Shown: positions 19,109-29,437, counted from the first letter of the stretch. The stretch: DNA of 64,000 nt from Brevibacillus massiliensis (GCF_000311785.1 NZ_HE978547.1:60984-124983), one strand, 5' to 3'. Notes: generated from the sequence alone by a model not told the origin. Program-made: numbers and translations.

Positions 19109-21112
19109 TTATTTGACAATGGCGCCATTTGGCATCGACGGATCCACGGTAGCCACTGTCAGCTGATCGCCGGCCGATGCCGCCAGGATCATGCCTTGCG
19201 AAAGCTCGCCGCGCAGCTTCACCGGCTTTAGGTTGGCCACGACGATGACTTTTTTGCCGACCAATTCCTCCGGTTGATAATGCTTGGCGATGCCCGAGAC
19301 CACCTGTCTTTGCTCATAGCCCAGATCGAGCTGGAGCACGAGCAGCTTGTCGGCATTCGGATGTTTGGCGCAGGCCGTCACCTGAGCCACCCGCAGCTCC
19401 ACTTTGGCAAAGTCGTCAATGCCGATCTCTTCTTTGGCGTCGGCCGGTTTTCCTTGTTCTTCTGGAGCAGTCACTGTTTTTAGCGCCTCCTGTTTCTTTT
19501 TGTTTTCTTCTGCTTGTTTGCGAGCCTCTGCAGTCGAAGCATCGATGAAAGCCAGTTCCTGTTCGATATCCAGACGCGGGAACAGCAGTTCCTCCCGGCT
19601 GACCTGCACCCCTGCGGGAAGAATCCCCCAAGCCCCCGCCGACTCCCAGCTCCTGGCCGCGGGAGTATCCGCAATGCCCAACTGGCGCCAGATTTTTTCC
19701 GGAGTCTTGGTCATAAACGGCTGCAGCAAAATGGAGATGATCCGAATGCTTTCAGCCAGATTGTACATCACCGTTCCCAATCTCGCCCGGTTCTCATCAG
19801 ACTTGGCCAGATTCCACGGCTGTGTTTCATCGATGTACTTATTCGTCCGGCCGACCAGTTCCCACAGATGTGAGAGGGCATTGCCAAAGTGCATCTGATC
19901 GAGGTGCTGTTCAACCAGGCCGCGCGTCCGTTTCGCCAATGCGATCAACTGGTCGTCGAATTCACCCGGCTGCTCCGGAGCGGGAATGGTGCCGTCAAAA
20001 TACTTCTCAATCATCGCGACCGTCCGGCTGACGAGGTTGCCCAGATCGTTGGCCAGGTCAAAGTTGAGGCGCTGGATAAAGCTTTCCGGAGTAAATACGC
20101 CGTCTTGCCCGAAGGCGATCTCGCGAAGCAGGAAATAGCGGACGCCGTCGGAACTGTAGCGGTCGATCAACAGCTTCGGATCGATGACGTTGCCTTTTGA
20201 TTTCGACATCTTGCCGTCAGGCATCAACAGCCAGCCGTGGCCAAATACTTTTTTCGGCAGCGGGAGATCCAATGCCATCAACAGGATCGGCCAATAGATG
20301 GTGTGGAAGCGAAGGATGTCCTTCCCGACGAGGTGAACGTCCGCCGGCCAGTACCGCCGATACTTGCTGTCATCTTCGCTGAGGTATCCCAGTGCCGAAA
20401 TGTAGTTTGTCAGCGCGTCGATCCAGACGTAGATGACGTGCTCCGGATCCTGGGGCACCTTGATTCCCCAATCAAACGTACTGCGGGAAACGCTCAGATC
20501 CTGCAGGCCCGGCTTCAGAAAGTTGTTGACCATCTCATTGCGGCGCGATTCCGGTTGAATGAACTCGGGATGCTGCTCGATGTACTCCAGTAGTCTGTCC
20601 TGGTATTTGGACATGCGGAAAAAGTAGTTTTTCTCTTTGACTTTTTTCAGTTCGCGACCGCAGTCCGGACAGATGTATCTCTTGTCCGTTTTTGCCTGCG
20701 TCTCGGTCCAATACGATTCGCACGGAACGCAGTAATACCCTTCGTATTCGCCCAGGTAAATGTCGCCCTGATCCACCAGACGCTGAAATATTTTTTGGAC
20801 GACGTCTTTGTGGCGCGGCTGGGTGGTGCGGATAAAATCGTCGTACGAAATGTCCAGGCGATCCCATAGATCGCGGATCCAGTCGACGATCGGGTCGATG
20901 AATTCAAGCGGCTGCTTGCCTTCACTGGCAGCCCGCTCCTGCAGCTTTTGTCCGTGCTCATCGGTTCCCGTCAGGTAGTAGACATCGTAACCCTGCAGCC
21001 GTTTGTAACGGGCCATGGCATCCGCGGCAATCGTCGTGTAGGCGTTGCCGATGTGAAGCTTGTTGCTCGGATAGTAGATCGGTGTCGTGATGTAATAAGT
21101 TGGTCTGGTCAT
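19109..21112 (-). CDS. metS: Methionyl-tRNA synthetase
   Basis: Charges tRNA-Met. The 667 residues hold the HIGH-type KLHIGNAYT, a four-cysteine knuckle region with CVPCES and CPDCGREL around residues 127-147, the KMSKSKGN loop, an anticodon-binding domain and a C-terminal tRNA-binding OB domain (VELRVAQVTACAKHPNADKL) joined by a lysine/glutamate-rich linker. Start ATG 21112 follows AGGAGGAGG. A T-box leader upstream controls it by sensing uncharged tRNA-Met. Confidence 0.98.
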   Translation of the reverse strand: MTRPTYYITTPIYYPSNKLHIGNAYTTIAADAMARYKRLQGYDVYYLTGTDEHGQKLQERAASEGKQPLEFIDPIVDWIRDLWDRLDISYDDFIRTTQPRHKDVVQKIFQRLVDQGDIYLGEYEGYYCVPCESYWTETQAKTDKRYICPDCGRELKKVKEKNYFFRMSKYQDRLLEYIEQHPEFIQPESRRNEMVNNFLKPGLQDLSVSRSTFDWGIKVPQDPEHVIYVWIDALTNYISALGYLSEDDSKYRRYWPADVHLVGKDILRFHTIYWPILLMALDLPLPKKVFGHGWLLMPDGKMSKSKGNVIDPKLLIDRYSSDGVRYFLLREIAFGQDGVFTPESFIQRLNFDLANDLGNLVSRTVAMIEKYFDGTIPAPEQPGEFDDQLIALAKRTRGLVEQHLDQMHFGNALSHLWELVGRTNKYIDETQPWNLAKSDENRARLGTVMYNLAESIRIISILLQPFMTKTPEKIWRQLGIADTPAARSWESAGAWGILPAGVQVSREELLFPRLDIEQELAFIDASTAEARKQAEENKKKQEALKTVTAPEEQGKPADAKEEIGIDDFAKVELRVAQVTACAKHPNADKLLVLQLDLGYEQRQVVSGIAKHYQPEELVGKKVIVVANLKPVKLRGELSQGMILAASAGDQLTVATVDPSMPNGAIVK

Positions 21113-21130
21113 CAATGACCTCCTCCTTTT

Positions 21131-21430
21131 TAATAAAAAAGGCCCGCCCCGATATGGGACGAGCGCTTTACTCGTGGTACCACCCAACTTCTCCACTCTC
21201 TCGCAAGCAGTGGACTTGGCAAGTCGACATCAGACTTCGCTGTAACGCAGCATGCGTCGTTGGCTAGCAGCGGCAATCACACGCTTGAAAACCGGGCTCA
21301 CCAGCGAAACTCGGGGGCCATCTTCAGCTTTCGTCCTTATACCGGTTTCCACCAACCCCGGTTCTCTGGCGATAAGTCTCTAAAAGCCTACTCTTCCCGT
21401 CATCGTCTATCATTCATCAATAATCCTATT
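21131..21430 (-). ncRNA. T-box leader of metS (Met-specific)
   Basis: Tandem structure of a T-box riboswitch on the minus strand: Stem I with the GGTGGAAACC-type segment, a specifier region in which ATG (21319-21321) lies between GAAG and GCCCCC, the T-box sequence TGGGTGGTACCACG at 21172-21185, and a terminator with stem GCTCGTCCC/GGGGCGGGC and TTTTTT near 21135-21165. Uncharged tRNA-Met is expected to stabilise the antiterminator. ATG as specifier fits metS. Confidence 0.93.
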
Positions 21431-21436
21431 GTATAC

Positions 21437-21465
21437 AAGGTTAACCTCTCCTAAACCTACTGTCA
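21437..21465 (-). promoter_or_regulatory. Possible sigma-A promoter of metS
   Basis: TTGACA at 21460-21465 is perfect; TAACCT at 21437-21442 is a weak -10, spacer 17. Two Spo0A-box matches lie 24-44 bases upstream of the -35. Confidence 0.5.
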
Positions 21466-21488
21466 AGACAGGCAAGCGTTTCCGTAAT

Positions 21489-21509
21489 TTCGACAAATCT
21501 TATTCGACA
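21489..21509 (-). promoter_or_regulatory. Tandem Spo0A boxes in the metS-abrB intergenic region
   Basis: Two TGTCGAA matches on the minus strand, 21489-21495 and 21503-21509, 14 bases apart in the same orientation, matching the 0A-box consensus. They are between the divergent metS and abrB promoters, over 200 bases from the abrB start site. Confidence 0.5.
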
Positions 21510-21709
21510 AAAAACGTCTTATCGATCAATTTACCAAGAGAACCATTTCCAATTGTCAACATACCACAAAAATGTAAAAAATGAAAATTAACGGGCGGAG
21601 GATTGACTATTATTTACATTAATATCATATAAATAGGTTATTTACCTGGAAACTTGAAGTATTTTAGTGAAAATAGCATCCATCAATGCAAGGAAATGTC
21701 AAAAAGAGA

Positions 21710-21738
21710 TTGACACCTTTTGGTATCATTGGTATGAT
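21710..21738 (+). promoter_or_regulatory. Sigma-A promoter of abrB
   Basis: TTGACA at 21710-21715 and TATGAT at 21733-21738, spacer 17. A Spo0A box (TGTCGAA) lies just downstream at 21756-21762. Confidence 0.85.
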
Positions 21739-21752
21739 AAAAGACACAATGA

Positions 21753-21762
21753 TTTTGTCGAA
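21753..21762 (+). promoter_or_regulatory. Spo0A box downstream of the abrB start site
   Basis: TTTTGTCGAA matches the 0A box, about 15 bases downstream of the -10 element. In B. subtilis Spo0A~P represses abrB by binding boxes in the same place, just after the start site. Confidence 0.65.
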
Positions 21763-21834
21763 TCATGGCGATTAAAATCAAAATGACAGAAATAAACGGA
21801 CAATTTTTGCTATGAGAGAGGAGACGTACCTATC

Positions 21835-22086
21835 ATGAAATCAACAGGTATTGTAAGAAAAGTAGATGAACTTGGAAGAGTAGTGATTCCGATTGAATTG
21901 CGCCGAACCCTGGGAATCGCTGAAAAGGACGCTTTGGAAATCTACGTGGACGGTGAACGGATTATCCTGAAAAAGTACGAGCCTGCCTGCATTTTCTGCG
22001 GCAACGCTGACCAAGTGACTTACTTTAAAGGCAAAATCATTTGCCGTGACTGCATCTCCGAAATGCCTGTTTCGCAAAACCGCTAA
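21835..22086 (+). CDS. abrB: Transition-state regulator AbrB, four-cysteine C-terminus
   Basis: Represses post-exponential genes during growth. Residues 1-48 (MKSTGIVRKVDELGRVVIPI, ELRRTLGIAEKDALEIYVDG) are almost identical to B. subtilis AbrB. The C-terminal half is not: B. subtilis has a helical multimerisation segment, while this 83-residue protein has CIFC (C52, C55) and CRDC (C70, C73) flanking a short beta-like stretch, which looks like a zinc knuckle. It has its own promoter and a Spo0A box downstream of it. Short AbrB forms with such cysteines may be normal in this lineage; I cannot check. Confidence 0.93.
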   Translation: MKSTGIVRKVDELGRVVIPIELRRTLGIAEKDALEIYVDGERIILKKYEPACIFCGNADQVTYFKGKIICRDCISEMPVSQNR

Positions 22087-22102
22087 GCTTCGGACAACAG
22101 TA

Positions 22103-22135
22103 AAGAGGCAGCCTGATTCATTCAGGCTGCCTCTT
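22103..22135. terminator. Bidirectional terminator between abrB and the exported protein gene
   Basis: Perfect 13-base arms (AAGAGGCAGCCTG and its complement) around a seven-base loop. It lies 16 bases after abrB and 12 bases after the convergent gene, so it probably ends both transcripts, though the T tracts are short. Confidence 0.75.
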
Positions 22136-22146
22136 CGTTTGTTCGA

Positions 22147-23691
22147 TTACTGTTGGTTGGTTACGGTCCGCTGCTGTGCCTGCTGTGCATCCATCCAGCT
22201 CCGTTTGGCGTCCATCAATTTTTTTATTGCTTCGTTTTCCGGCAAGTTATTTTGCCTGAGCAGCGCCTGGGTAAGAATCATATCTTCCAGCGTCAGGCTG
22301 TAGTAATCGGGGTAGGCGTGCGGTGTCAGATCCCGGTACAGGGCGTAGTACAAATCCGAGTTCGGCTTGATCCACAAATCCTGCGTATCCTCGATGCCTC
22401 GCTGCAGCAGGTCGATATATTCGCGCTTCTCATCGTTTGGCGCATACAGGTTGCTCTCCAACAGGTAGTTGAGGATCGCAATGTGATGATTTAGCGCCGT
22501 ATGGGAGACATGCTCCATGGATGCATCGACATAATCAGACAAAAGGTATCCGCCGTTTTCGGTCTGCAGACTGGTCTTGTCAATGTACTTGTACAGGAAG
22601 GATTCCCATTTTTCCAGCGCCTGTTGGATAACCGGATCGGGATACATCCGATTGTACCGCAGTAAAAAGGTAGCATTGTCGGCATTGCGGCGATTGTCGA
22701 AGTAATGGCTGTCGATCTGATAGTCTTGAAAGAGCCAGTTGGAACGGGGAGCTGTCTCCCAGTAGCCCTGTTCGTTCTGGTTCTGCACCGCCACATAGGC
22801 CAGGTGAGTTACCATCGCATAGGTCAAGCCGCCGTACTGGGCCTGATTGGAGTCAAATACATGGCGCAGTCCGGTGATATTGGCCGGATTGCGGTAATAG
22901 GAATCCGGCGACGACGGAAAATAGGTAAGCGGCGTGGTCTCGTACAAACCGTCTACGCCAAGCTTGCGGAACGTGTCTTTATCCATCTGCTGCGCCAGCT
23001 TGGCCGCCTCTGGTATGGCATTTTGGATCAGCGGGCGGGTCGACAAGATGCCCCAGGTTTGCGACGCCTCCTGTTGTTTTCCGGGCAGTTGGAACTGATA
23101 ACGGGTATCCTTCTCATTTTTAATCCGGTTAACCGGAATATTCCCCACTAGTTTAATCACAGTGTCTCCCTGCGGCGTATACAGGTCAATCGAGCCAATC
23201 CGGCCATTCAGCTTGCTGCCTTGCGCGTATACCGGTCTGATCGGCATCGGCGCAGACTTGGCTTCCGAATACCACCCCTGCCATTGTCCCTTGTAATTTT
23301 CTCCGTCCTCGGGAATCAAGTATTGGTGGGAGATGTAAGGATCGTTGATCTGCACCGTCATATAAGTCGTCACCGGCTTTTCCGACTGCTGCTGATTCCC
23401 AAAAAACAGCACATCGTTTTTCGCTGTCTTGACCAACGTCAAGGTAAATTTGGTTTGTCCCCCTTCATCCTCGTATGTATACGTGGTGTAGGTCGCGTGC
23501 TGGTATTCCTTCTGCTCGACTTTGGGCGGGGTGAAGCGGGACCACCCTTCTACCGTTATCAGAAAGTCCGTTTTTCCGTCTTCATCCACATCAAGCTTTA
23601 TGGGCGGATTTGGTTTCTCTTCTGCGAACGCTGCACCGTAGCCTGGCAAGAAAATGAGGCAGGCCAGGATCGTCGGTATCCATTTTTTCAT
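22147..23691 (-). CDS. Unrecognised exported protein, possible helical toroid
   Basis: I do not recognise this 514-residue protein. A signal peptide (MKKWIPTILACLIFLPGYG, then AAFAEE) is followed by a DVDEDGKTDFLI segment resembling a calcium-binding repeat and a beta-rich N-terminal half (about residues 25-190). The C-terminal half (about 200-500) is helical and rich in aromatic residues (GYWETAPRSNWLFQDYQID, HTALNHHIAILNYLLESNLY), like the alpha/alpha toroids of carbohydrate-active enzymes; that fold is a guess. Start set at ATG 23691, with GGGGAG upstream. It converges on abrB and does not belong to the B. subtilis order here. A secreted carbohydrate-related protein is possible. Confidence 0.75.
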   Translation of the reverse strand: MKKWIPTILACLIFLPGYGAAFAEEKPNPPIKLDVDEDGKTDFLITVEGWSRFTPPKVEQKEYQHATYTTYTYEDEGGQTKFTLTLVKTAKNDVLFFGNQQQSEKPVTTYMTVQINDPYISHQYLIPEDGENYKGQWQGWYSEAKSAPMPIRPVYAQGSKLNGRIGSIDLYTPQGDTVIKLVGNIPVNRIKNEKDTRYQFQLPGKQQEASQTWGILSTRPLIQNAIPEAAKLAQQMDKDTFRKLGVDGLYETTPLTYFPSSPDSYYRNPANITGLRHVFDSNQAQYGGLTYAMVTHLAYVAVQNQNEQGYWETAPRSNWLFQDYQIDSHYFDNRRNADNATFLLRYNRMYPDPVIQQALEKWESFLYKYIDKTSLQTENGGYLLSDYVDASMEHVSHTALNHHIAILNYLLESNLYAPNDEKREYIDLLQRGIEDTQDLWIKPNSDLYYALYRDLTPHAYPDYYSLTLEDMILTQALLRQNNLPENEAIKKLMDAKRSWMDAQQAQQRTVTNQQ

Positions 23692-23764
23692 CTCGTTTCT
23701 TCTCCCCATTTCTTCTGTCTGTGATCTCTTTATCCCATGTTGTCAGGCACACTCCATAAATCAG

Positions 23765-24649
23765 CTAAATCTGCCGATGGTACTCGTTGTACACATCGCG
23801 CTTTGATAACCCGCGCTTTTGCGCCGTCTGCTTCATCGCCTCTTTCATCGTCATCCCTTGGCCCAGGTAGTGATCGACATGCTCGGCAAGTGTCATCTCC
23901 TGCCACCAAGCGGCATCCGGCTCAGTCCCGCATGTCTCGTCAGCTTCATCACAACCATGCACAACAATGCAAAATTCGCCGCGAATCTCCCCGGCCTCCA
24001 GCCAGTCGATCAATTCTGTCAGCGTACCGCGGACAAACTCCTCGTAACGCTTGGTCAACTCCCGGGCCAAGACAGCTTGCCGGTCCCCTAGAACCTCGCG
24101 CATGGCCTCCAGGGTTTTCAGAATCCGGTGGGGCGCTTCGTAAAAGAGCAGGGTTTCCTGGTACTTTTTCACCCGCTGCAGTTCTGCCAGACGCGGCTTC
24201 TTGTCACGCGGCAGGAAGCCGCAAAAGACGAATCGTTCCGTAGGCAGACCGGAAGCGATCAACGCGGTCAGCGCCGCATTTGCGCCCGGTACCGGCACGA
24301 CCGCAAAACCGGCCGCCACCGCCGCTTTTACCAGATCCGCCCCCGGATCCGAGATTGCCGGCAGACCTGCGTCACTTACAAGAGCGATCTTCTTTCCCTC
24401 CGCCAACCACTGCAAAAGTCCCGCTCCGCTCGCCTCTTTGTTGTGTTCATGATAACTAACCGTGCGTTTCTCAATTTGAAAATGCGCGAGCAGCTTACGC
24501 GTCTGGCGCGTATCCTCGCAGGCGATGACGTCGGCCTCGCGAAGGGTCGACAGCGATCTGACCGTGATATCATCCAGGTTGCCGATAGGCGTGGCGACGA
24601 GGTACAAAACGCCTCCTGCATCACCGGTAAAGCTCTGTTGAACATTCAT
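23765..24649 (-). CDS. rsmI: 16S rRNA (cytidine1402-2'-O)-methyltransferase
   Basis: Methylates the ribose of C1402 in the decoding centre. The tetrapyrrole-methylase fold is visible: [17 protein letters not shown] near the N-terminus, [30 protein letters not shown], and the [10 protein letters not shown] segment. I chose ATG 24649 (MNVQQSF), giving 294 residues; its ribosome site is poorly placed (GGGAG directly before), so the true start may differ slightly. It overlaps the GIY-YIG gene, as in the B. subtilis yabB-yazA-yabC run. Confidence 0.95.
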   Translation of the reverse strand: MNVQQSFTGDAGGVLYLVATPIGNLDDITVRSLSTLREADVIACEDTRQTRKLLAHFQIEKRTVSYHEHNKEASGAGLLQWLAEGKKIALVSDAGLPAISDPGADLVKAAVAAGFAVVPVPGANAALTALIASGLPTERFVFCGFLPRDKKPRLAELQRVKKYQETLLFYEAPHRILKTLEAMREVLGDRQAVLARELTKRYEEFVRGTLTELIDWLEAGEIRGEFCIVVHGCDEADETCGTEPDAAWWQEMTLAEHVDHYLGQGMTMKEAMKQTAQKRGLSKRDVYNEYHRQI

Positions 24650-24974
24650 CTCCCGCCCTGCCCCCTTCCGCCAAACACTTGGCTCCCGCTTCAATCAGGC
24701 GTTCTTTTTTGGCACGCGTCAGCCGCTTGATCTCCTCCTCGCGCTGCTGGCCCCACGAACGGCTCGCGCCTTCTTCCATGTAGACGAGCTGCACCGGACC
24801 GCGGCCGCGCGTGTACTTTGCCCCTTTCCCGGCGTTATGCTCCGCTATCCGCCGCGGCAGTTCGGTCGTATAGCCCGTGTACAGAGAGCCGTCCCCGCAG
24901 CGCAGGATGTAGACAAAGTGGCCTTTATGCGAGGGAATCCCGCTTGCCGAAGTAAATTTCGTACAGTTCTTCAC
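24621..24974 (-). CDS. GIY-YIG domain protein (YazA/UPF0213)
   Basis: Small GIY-YIG nuclease-fold protein of unknown role. The domain runs from [18 protein letters not shown] through [20 protein letters not shown] to the [14 protein letters not shown] helix, about 80 residues. I chose the GTG at 24974, which follows AGGGGAAG; the N-terminus then overlaps the upstream methyltransferase gene by 50 bases. There is no ATG nearer the domain, so the start is uncertain. The order matches B. subtilis yabB-yazA-yabC. Catalytic activity has not been shown for this subfamily, to my knowledge. Confidence 0.88.
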   Translation of the reverse strand: MKNCTKFTSASGIPSHKGHFVYILRCGDGSLYTGYTTELPRRIAEHNAGKGAKYTRGRGPVQLVYMEEGASRSWGQQREEEIKRLTRAKKERLIEAGAKCLAEGGRAGDECSTELYR

Positions 24975-25689
24975 AGTATTCTTCCCCTTGCTCGTACACA
25001 ATCAACGGCGGTTGAATCCGCAGCTCCGGTTTTCCGCCGCGCATGCCCTCGATCAGCACCATGTTCGGTTCGGCGTCGCGCCTGGGGTGTACGAGCCGCA
25101 TCCGCTTCGGCTCGATACCATACTGGCGCATCAGGGACAAGATGTCAATCAGCCGACTGGCCCGGTGCACCAAGGCTACCTTTCCGCCATTTTTGACAAG
25201 CTGGCTGCTGACGCGAATGACATCCTCCAGCGTAAGCAGGATTTCGTGCCGGGCGATGGCAAAATGGCTGCGGCTGTTCGTTTCACCGCTTGCCGCCGGC
25301 ATGTAAGGAGGGTTGCAGGTTACCAGGTCGAATTGTCCGTAACCAAACAGCTGGGGCGCTTCTTTAACATCGCCATGGCAGATCTTGATCCGCTCTTCCA
25401 AACCGTTGAGTGCTACGCTGCGCCGAGCCATGTCAAACAGCCGTTCCTGAATCTCCAGGCCTGTGAACACAGCCTCCGGGGAGCGCGTGCTCATGATGAG
25501 CGGAATCGCTCCGTTCCCCGTGCACAGGTCCATTACTTTTCCCCGCTTGGGCAAAGAAGCAAACCGGCTGAGCAACACGGCATCCATCGAAAAGCAGAAC
25601 ACTTCATGGCTTTGGATGATCCTCAGATTATGGGTGAGCAAGTCGTCAATTCGCTCTGTTTCATAAAGCGAAACGTTTCTTTCTGGCAT
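24925..25689 (-). CDS. TrmN6-type tRNA(Val) A37 methyltransferase (YabB)
   Basis: SAM-dependent N6-adenine methyltransferase of the TrmN6/YfiC family, predicted to modify A37 of tRNA-Val. Starting at ATG 25689 (AGAAGGAG upstream) it shows [18 protein letters not shown], motif [33 protein letters not shown], and the catalytic NPPY in [13 protein letters not shown]. 254 residues. It lies between yabA and the GIY-YIG gene, the B. subtilis yabB place. The RNA target is inferred from the family. Confidence 0.9.
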   Translation of the reverse strand: MPERNVSLYETERIDDLLTHNLRIIQSHEVFCFSMDAVLLSRFASLPKRGKVMDLCTGNGAIPLIMSTRSPEAVFTGLEIQERLFDMARRSVALNGLEERIKICHGDVKEAPQLFGYGQFDLVTCNPPYMPAASGETNSRSHFAIARHEILLTLEDVIRVSSQLVKNGGKVALVHRASRLIDILSLMRQYGIEPKRMRLVHPRRDAEPNMVLIEGMRGGKPELRIQPPLIVYEQGEEYCEELYEIYFGKRDSLA

Positions 25690-25715
25690 TTGCTTTGTAC
25701 TCCTTCTGTAAGGGG

Positions 25716-26984
<1,269 letters not shown>

Positions 26985-27968
26985 TCATAATCCCTCCTGG
27001 AGTTGAAGAACTAGCCGCTCCAACGCCAACTGCGGATTAGCGTTCCGTCCTATTCGACTTCTTGTATCCATTGTCAGGCCGATCCCGTGCAACAATTCAC
27101 CTTGCGTCCATTGTAGGGCTTGTCCCTCAAGCACATCCCTTTGGTCGCTGTTAATCAATTGCGCATGCCGGCCTACTTGCACATAAAGGATATCCCGCAG
27201 CCAAAGGATGAGCAAGTCTAAAAAGAGTGATAGTTCTTCTTTTAATCGATCGTTTTTCAAAAACTGTTCGTGTATGGTAAACAACGCAGAAGAACTGCGC
27301 TGCTTTATTTCCTTAGTCAATTGTATCACTATGCTTCGAAGCTGTGCAAATCCATCTGACTGGCTTATTTCCCTGGCTTCATCCAAATGCGACGTAATTT
27401 GGGAAGCGACACTGGCCACCCCTGCCGGAATGCCTTCCGCGGCAAGCCGGCGAACCAGCTCGCTGGCCGAGAGAGGTGAAAACGGGATCACCTGGCACCG
27501 GGAGACGATCGTCGGCAAAATCGCGTGGCTGTTTTCTGTCAGCAGCAGCGCGATCACGCCGGCGGGAGGCTCCTCGAGAAACTTCAACAGGCTGTTGGCC
27601 GCCTGCAACGTCATCTTGTCGATGTGCTCCAAAATGTACACCTTGTGCGGGGACTCCAACGAACGCATCGTCATCTCTTTTTGCAGAGACCGCACCTGAT
27701 CGATTTTAATCGACTCTCCCTCGGGAGATATCGTATACACATCCGGATGGTTGCCGGAGTTGATCCGGCGGCAGTTGAGGCATTCATCACAGGCATCCGC
27801 CTCGAATCGGGTACACAACAGGGATTTCGTCAGATGAATCGCCATTTGCTTTTTCCCGACGCCTCTTGGTCCGGTAAACAGGTAAGCATGGGCCAGGCGG
27901 TCATGGCGCAAGCTCCGGGACAATATCTCCGCGACACGCGGCTGCTCAGTAAATTTCTCCCAACTCAT
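26985..27968 (-). CDS. holB: DNA polymerase III subunit delta prime
   Basis: Clamp-loader subunit. The 327 residues start MSWEKFTEQPRVAEILSRSL (ATG 27968, AGGTGG five bases before) and show a P-loop-like FTGPRGVGKKQMAIHL, the zinc-binding CDECLNCRRINSGNHPDV, and the arginine-finger SRC motif in AILPTIVSRCQVIPF. The P-loop lysines GVGKK lack the usual GKT/S, which is normal for delta prime. Three bases separate it from ricT, and it follows yaaR with a ten-base gap. Confidence 0.95.
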   Translation of the reverse strand: MSWEKFTEQPRVAEILSRSLRHDRLAHAYLFTGPRGVGKKQMAIHLTKSLLCTRFEADACDECLNCRRINSGNHPDVYTISPEGESIKIDQVRSLQKEMTMRSLESPHKVYILEHIDKMTLQAANSLLKFLEEPPAGVIALLLTENSHAILPTIVSRCQVIPFSPLSASELVRRLAAEGIPAGVASVASQITSHLDEAREISQSDGFAQLRSIVIQLTKEIKQRSSSALFTIHEQFLKNDRLKEELSLFLDLLILWLRDILYVQVGRHAQLINSDQRDVLEGQALQWTQGELLHGIGLTMDTRSRIGRNANPQLALERLVLQLQEGL

Positions 27969-27977
27969 GACATCCAC

Positions 27978-28424
27978 CTAAAAGTACAGATTAATCAACA
28001 TCCCGCGAATTTCACCGATTCGCGCCAACAGATCGATCATCGGCGCCTGCTCGGCAAGCAGGTCGTCGGCCAACTGAGTCAACCGCGAATCAACTTCCTT
28101 CAGAATCTTGTACAATCGGCTTCGGCCGCGCCGATTGGTGCTGCGCCGGTCCGAAAGCGCCACCCCAAACCGGACCGCTTCTTCCATAAAGCGTTTTACC
28201 ATGTTTTTGTACGCGTAAAAATCGTGTACAGAACGGGAGCGGGCGAGGATTTGGCCCTGCTTGTCAATTTCGTTTAACAGCGTCGTCAAGCGTTCATCCG
28301 ACAGCCGCTGCCCTTCGTTTTTGAGTATGTCTCCAAACCGTGCACGGTCTGTTTGCAGGTTTTTTCTTGCATCTGCTCCTTTGGTTACGCCGAGCGGCGC
28401 ACGCAATCCCTCGCCGATTTTCAT
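27978..28424 (-). CDS. yaaR: YaaR family protein (DUF327)
   Basis: Conserved Bacillales protein of unknown function. The 148 residues include RARFGDILKNEGQRL, LNEIDKQGQILARSRSVHD and the tyrosine/phenylalanine-rich FYAYKNMVKRFMEEAV, then a basic NRRGRSRLYKILKEVD. Predicted all-helical and cytoplasmic. Start set at ATG 28424; a GTG six bases upstream is possible. It sits between darA and holB as in B. subtilis, and probably shares their transcript. Confidence 0.92.
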   Translation of the reverse strand: MKIGEGLRAPLGVTKGADARKNLQTDRARFGDILKNEGQRLSDERLTTLLNEIDKQGQILARSRSVHDFYAYKNMVKRFMEEAVRFGVALSDRRSTNRRGRSRLYKILKEVDSRLTQLADDLLAEQAPMIDLLARIGEIRGMLINLYF

Positions 28425-28452
28425 CTCCACACCCCGTTCTCATTTCGTGTTT

Positions 28453-28782
28453 TTAAAACGAATGGAATTGCTCTACATCAAGCACGAATACGGCGGCTCC
28501 TCCCACCTGCACTTCCAAGGGATACGGCAGAAAGGAATCCACAGCGCTTCCCAGCGGGGATACGGGGGTCACCATCTGTTGACGGGATTTACAGCTTTGG
28601 CGAATCAACTCAATCACTTCCGGTACGTTCTCATCCGCGGTACCGATGAGAAAAGTCGTATTGCCGGCCCGCAAAAAGCCGCCTGTACTCGCCAATTTCG
28701 TCGCCCGGAACCCTTTTTTAACCAGTAATTGTGACAGGCGCCCACTATCCTTATCCTGCACAACGGCGATTACCATTTTCAT
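28453..28782 (-). CDS. darA: Cyclic-di-AMP receptor DarA (PstA/YaaQ)
   Basis: PII-like trimer that binds c-di-AMP; the downstream partner is not established. The 109 residues read MKMVIAVVQDKDSGRLSQLL, GFRATKLASTGGFLRAGNTT, GTADENVPEVIELI and the C-terminal VGGAAVFVLDVEQF, matching the family through the ligand-binding T-loop region. AAAGGATG precedes the ATG. Order tmk-darA-yaaR-holB is conserved. Confidence 0.95.
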   Translation of the reverse strand: MKMVIAVVQDKDSGRLSQLLVKKGFRATKLASTGGFLRAGNTTFLIGTADENVPEVIELIRQSCKSRQQMVTPVSPLGSAVDSFLPYPLEVQVGGAAVFVLDVEQFHSF

Positions 28783-28807
28783 CGTATCCCATCCTTTCTA
28801 CTTGGTT

Positions 28808-29437
28808 TTATGTTAGGCGGTGAAGCCAATTTAACATATCGCGGGCAATCTCCTGGGAAACCTGCTCAATCGGCCGATTGGCCGCAACCACGCGAACGCG
28901 TTCCGGATGCCGTTTGGCGATCTCGGCAAATCCCGCACGCACCCGCTCGTGGTAGTCAGCTCCCCTTCGTTCAATCCGATCCAGCCCCTCCCGTTGTCTC
29001 AGACGAACCTGCGCCTCTTGCACAGAAAGGTCAAGCATGTACGTGCGATCCGGAACAAGTCCGGCAGTGGCAAATCGGTTGATGGATTCAACGGTCTCGA
29101 TCGGAAAGCCCAGTCCGTACCCCTGGTAAGCAATGCTCGCGTCAACAAAGCGGTCACAAATGACGATCTTCCCGCTTTGCAGGGCGGGCATGATTTTTTC
29201 TTTGACGTGTTGGGCTCGGGAAGCCGCATACAACAGCACTTCCGTATGATCGAACATCTCCTTGTGCTTCGGGTTTAGCACAAGTTCTCTGATTTTATCT
29301 CCAATGTCGGTACCGCCCGGTTCGCGTGTCACAAGCACGTCGTAGCCTTTGCTCTGCATAACCTCTGCAAGGTTGTGCACCTGTGTTGTCTTTCCCGCTC
29401 CGTCCGGTCCTTCAAAGGTTATGAACAAACCGCTCAC
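28808..29437 (-). CDS. tmk: Thymidylate kinase
   Basis: Phosphorylates dTMP to dTDP. Starts with the GTG at 29437, overlapping the upstream decarboxylase stop by four bases (GTGA), with GGAGG eight bases before. Walker A is FEGPDGAGKTTQV near residue 8; the DR(E/Y) motif TREPGGTDIG and CDRFVDASIAYQGYG bind nucleotide, and the LID segment VRLRQREGLDRIE is present. 209 residues. The four-base coupling to the decarboxylase gene matches yaaO-tmk in B. subtilis. Confidence 0.97.
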   Translation of the reverse strand: MSGLFITFEGPDGAGKTTQVHNLAEVMQSKGYDVLVTREPGGTDIGDKIRELVLNPKHKEMFDHTEVLLYAASRAQHVKEKIMPALQSGKIVICDRFVDASIAYQGYGLGFPIETVESINRFATAGLVPDRTYMLDLSVQEAQVRLRQREGLDRIERRGADYHERVRAGFAEIAKRHPERVRVVAANRPIEQVSQEIARDMLNWLHRLT

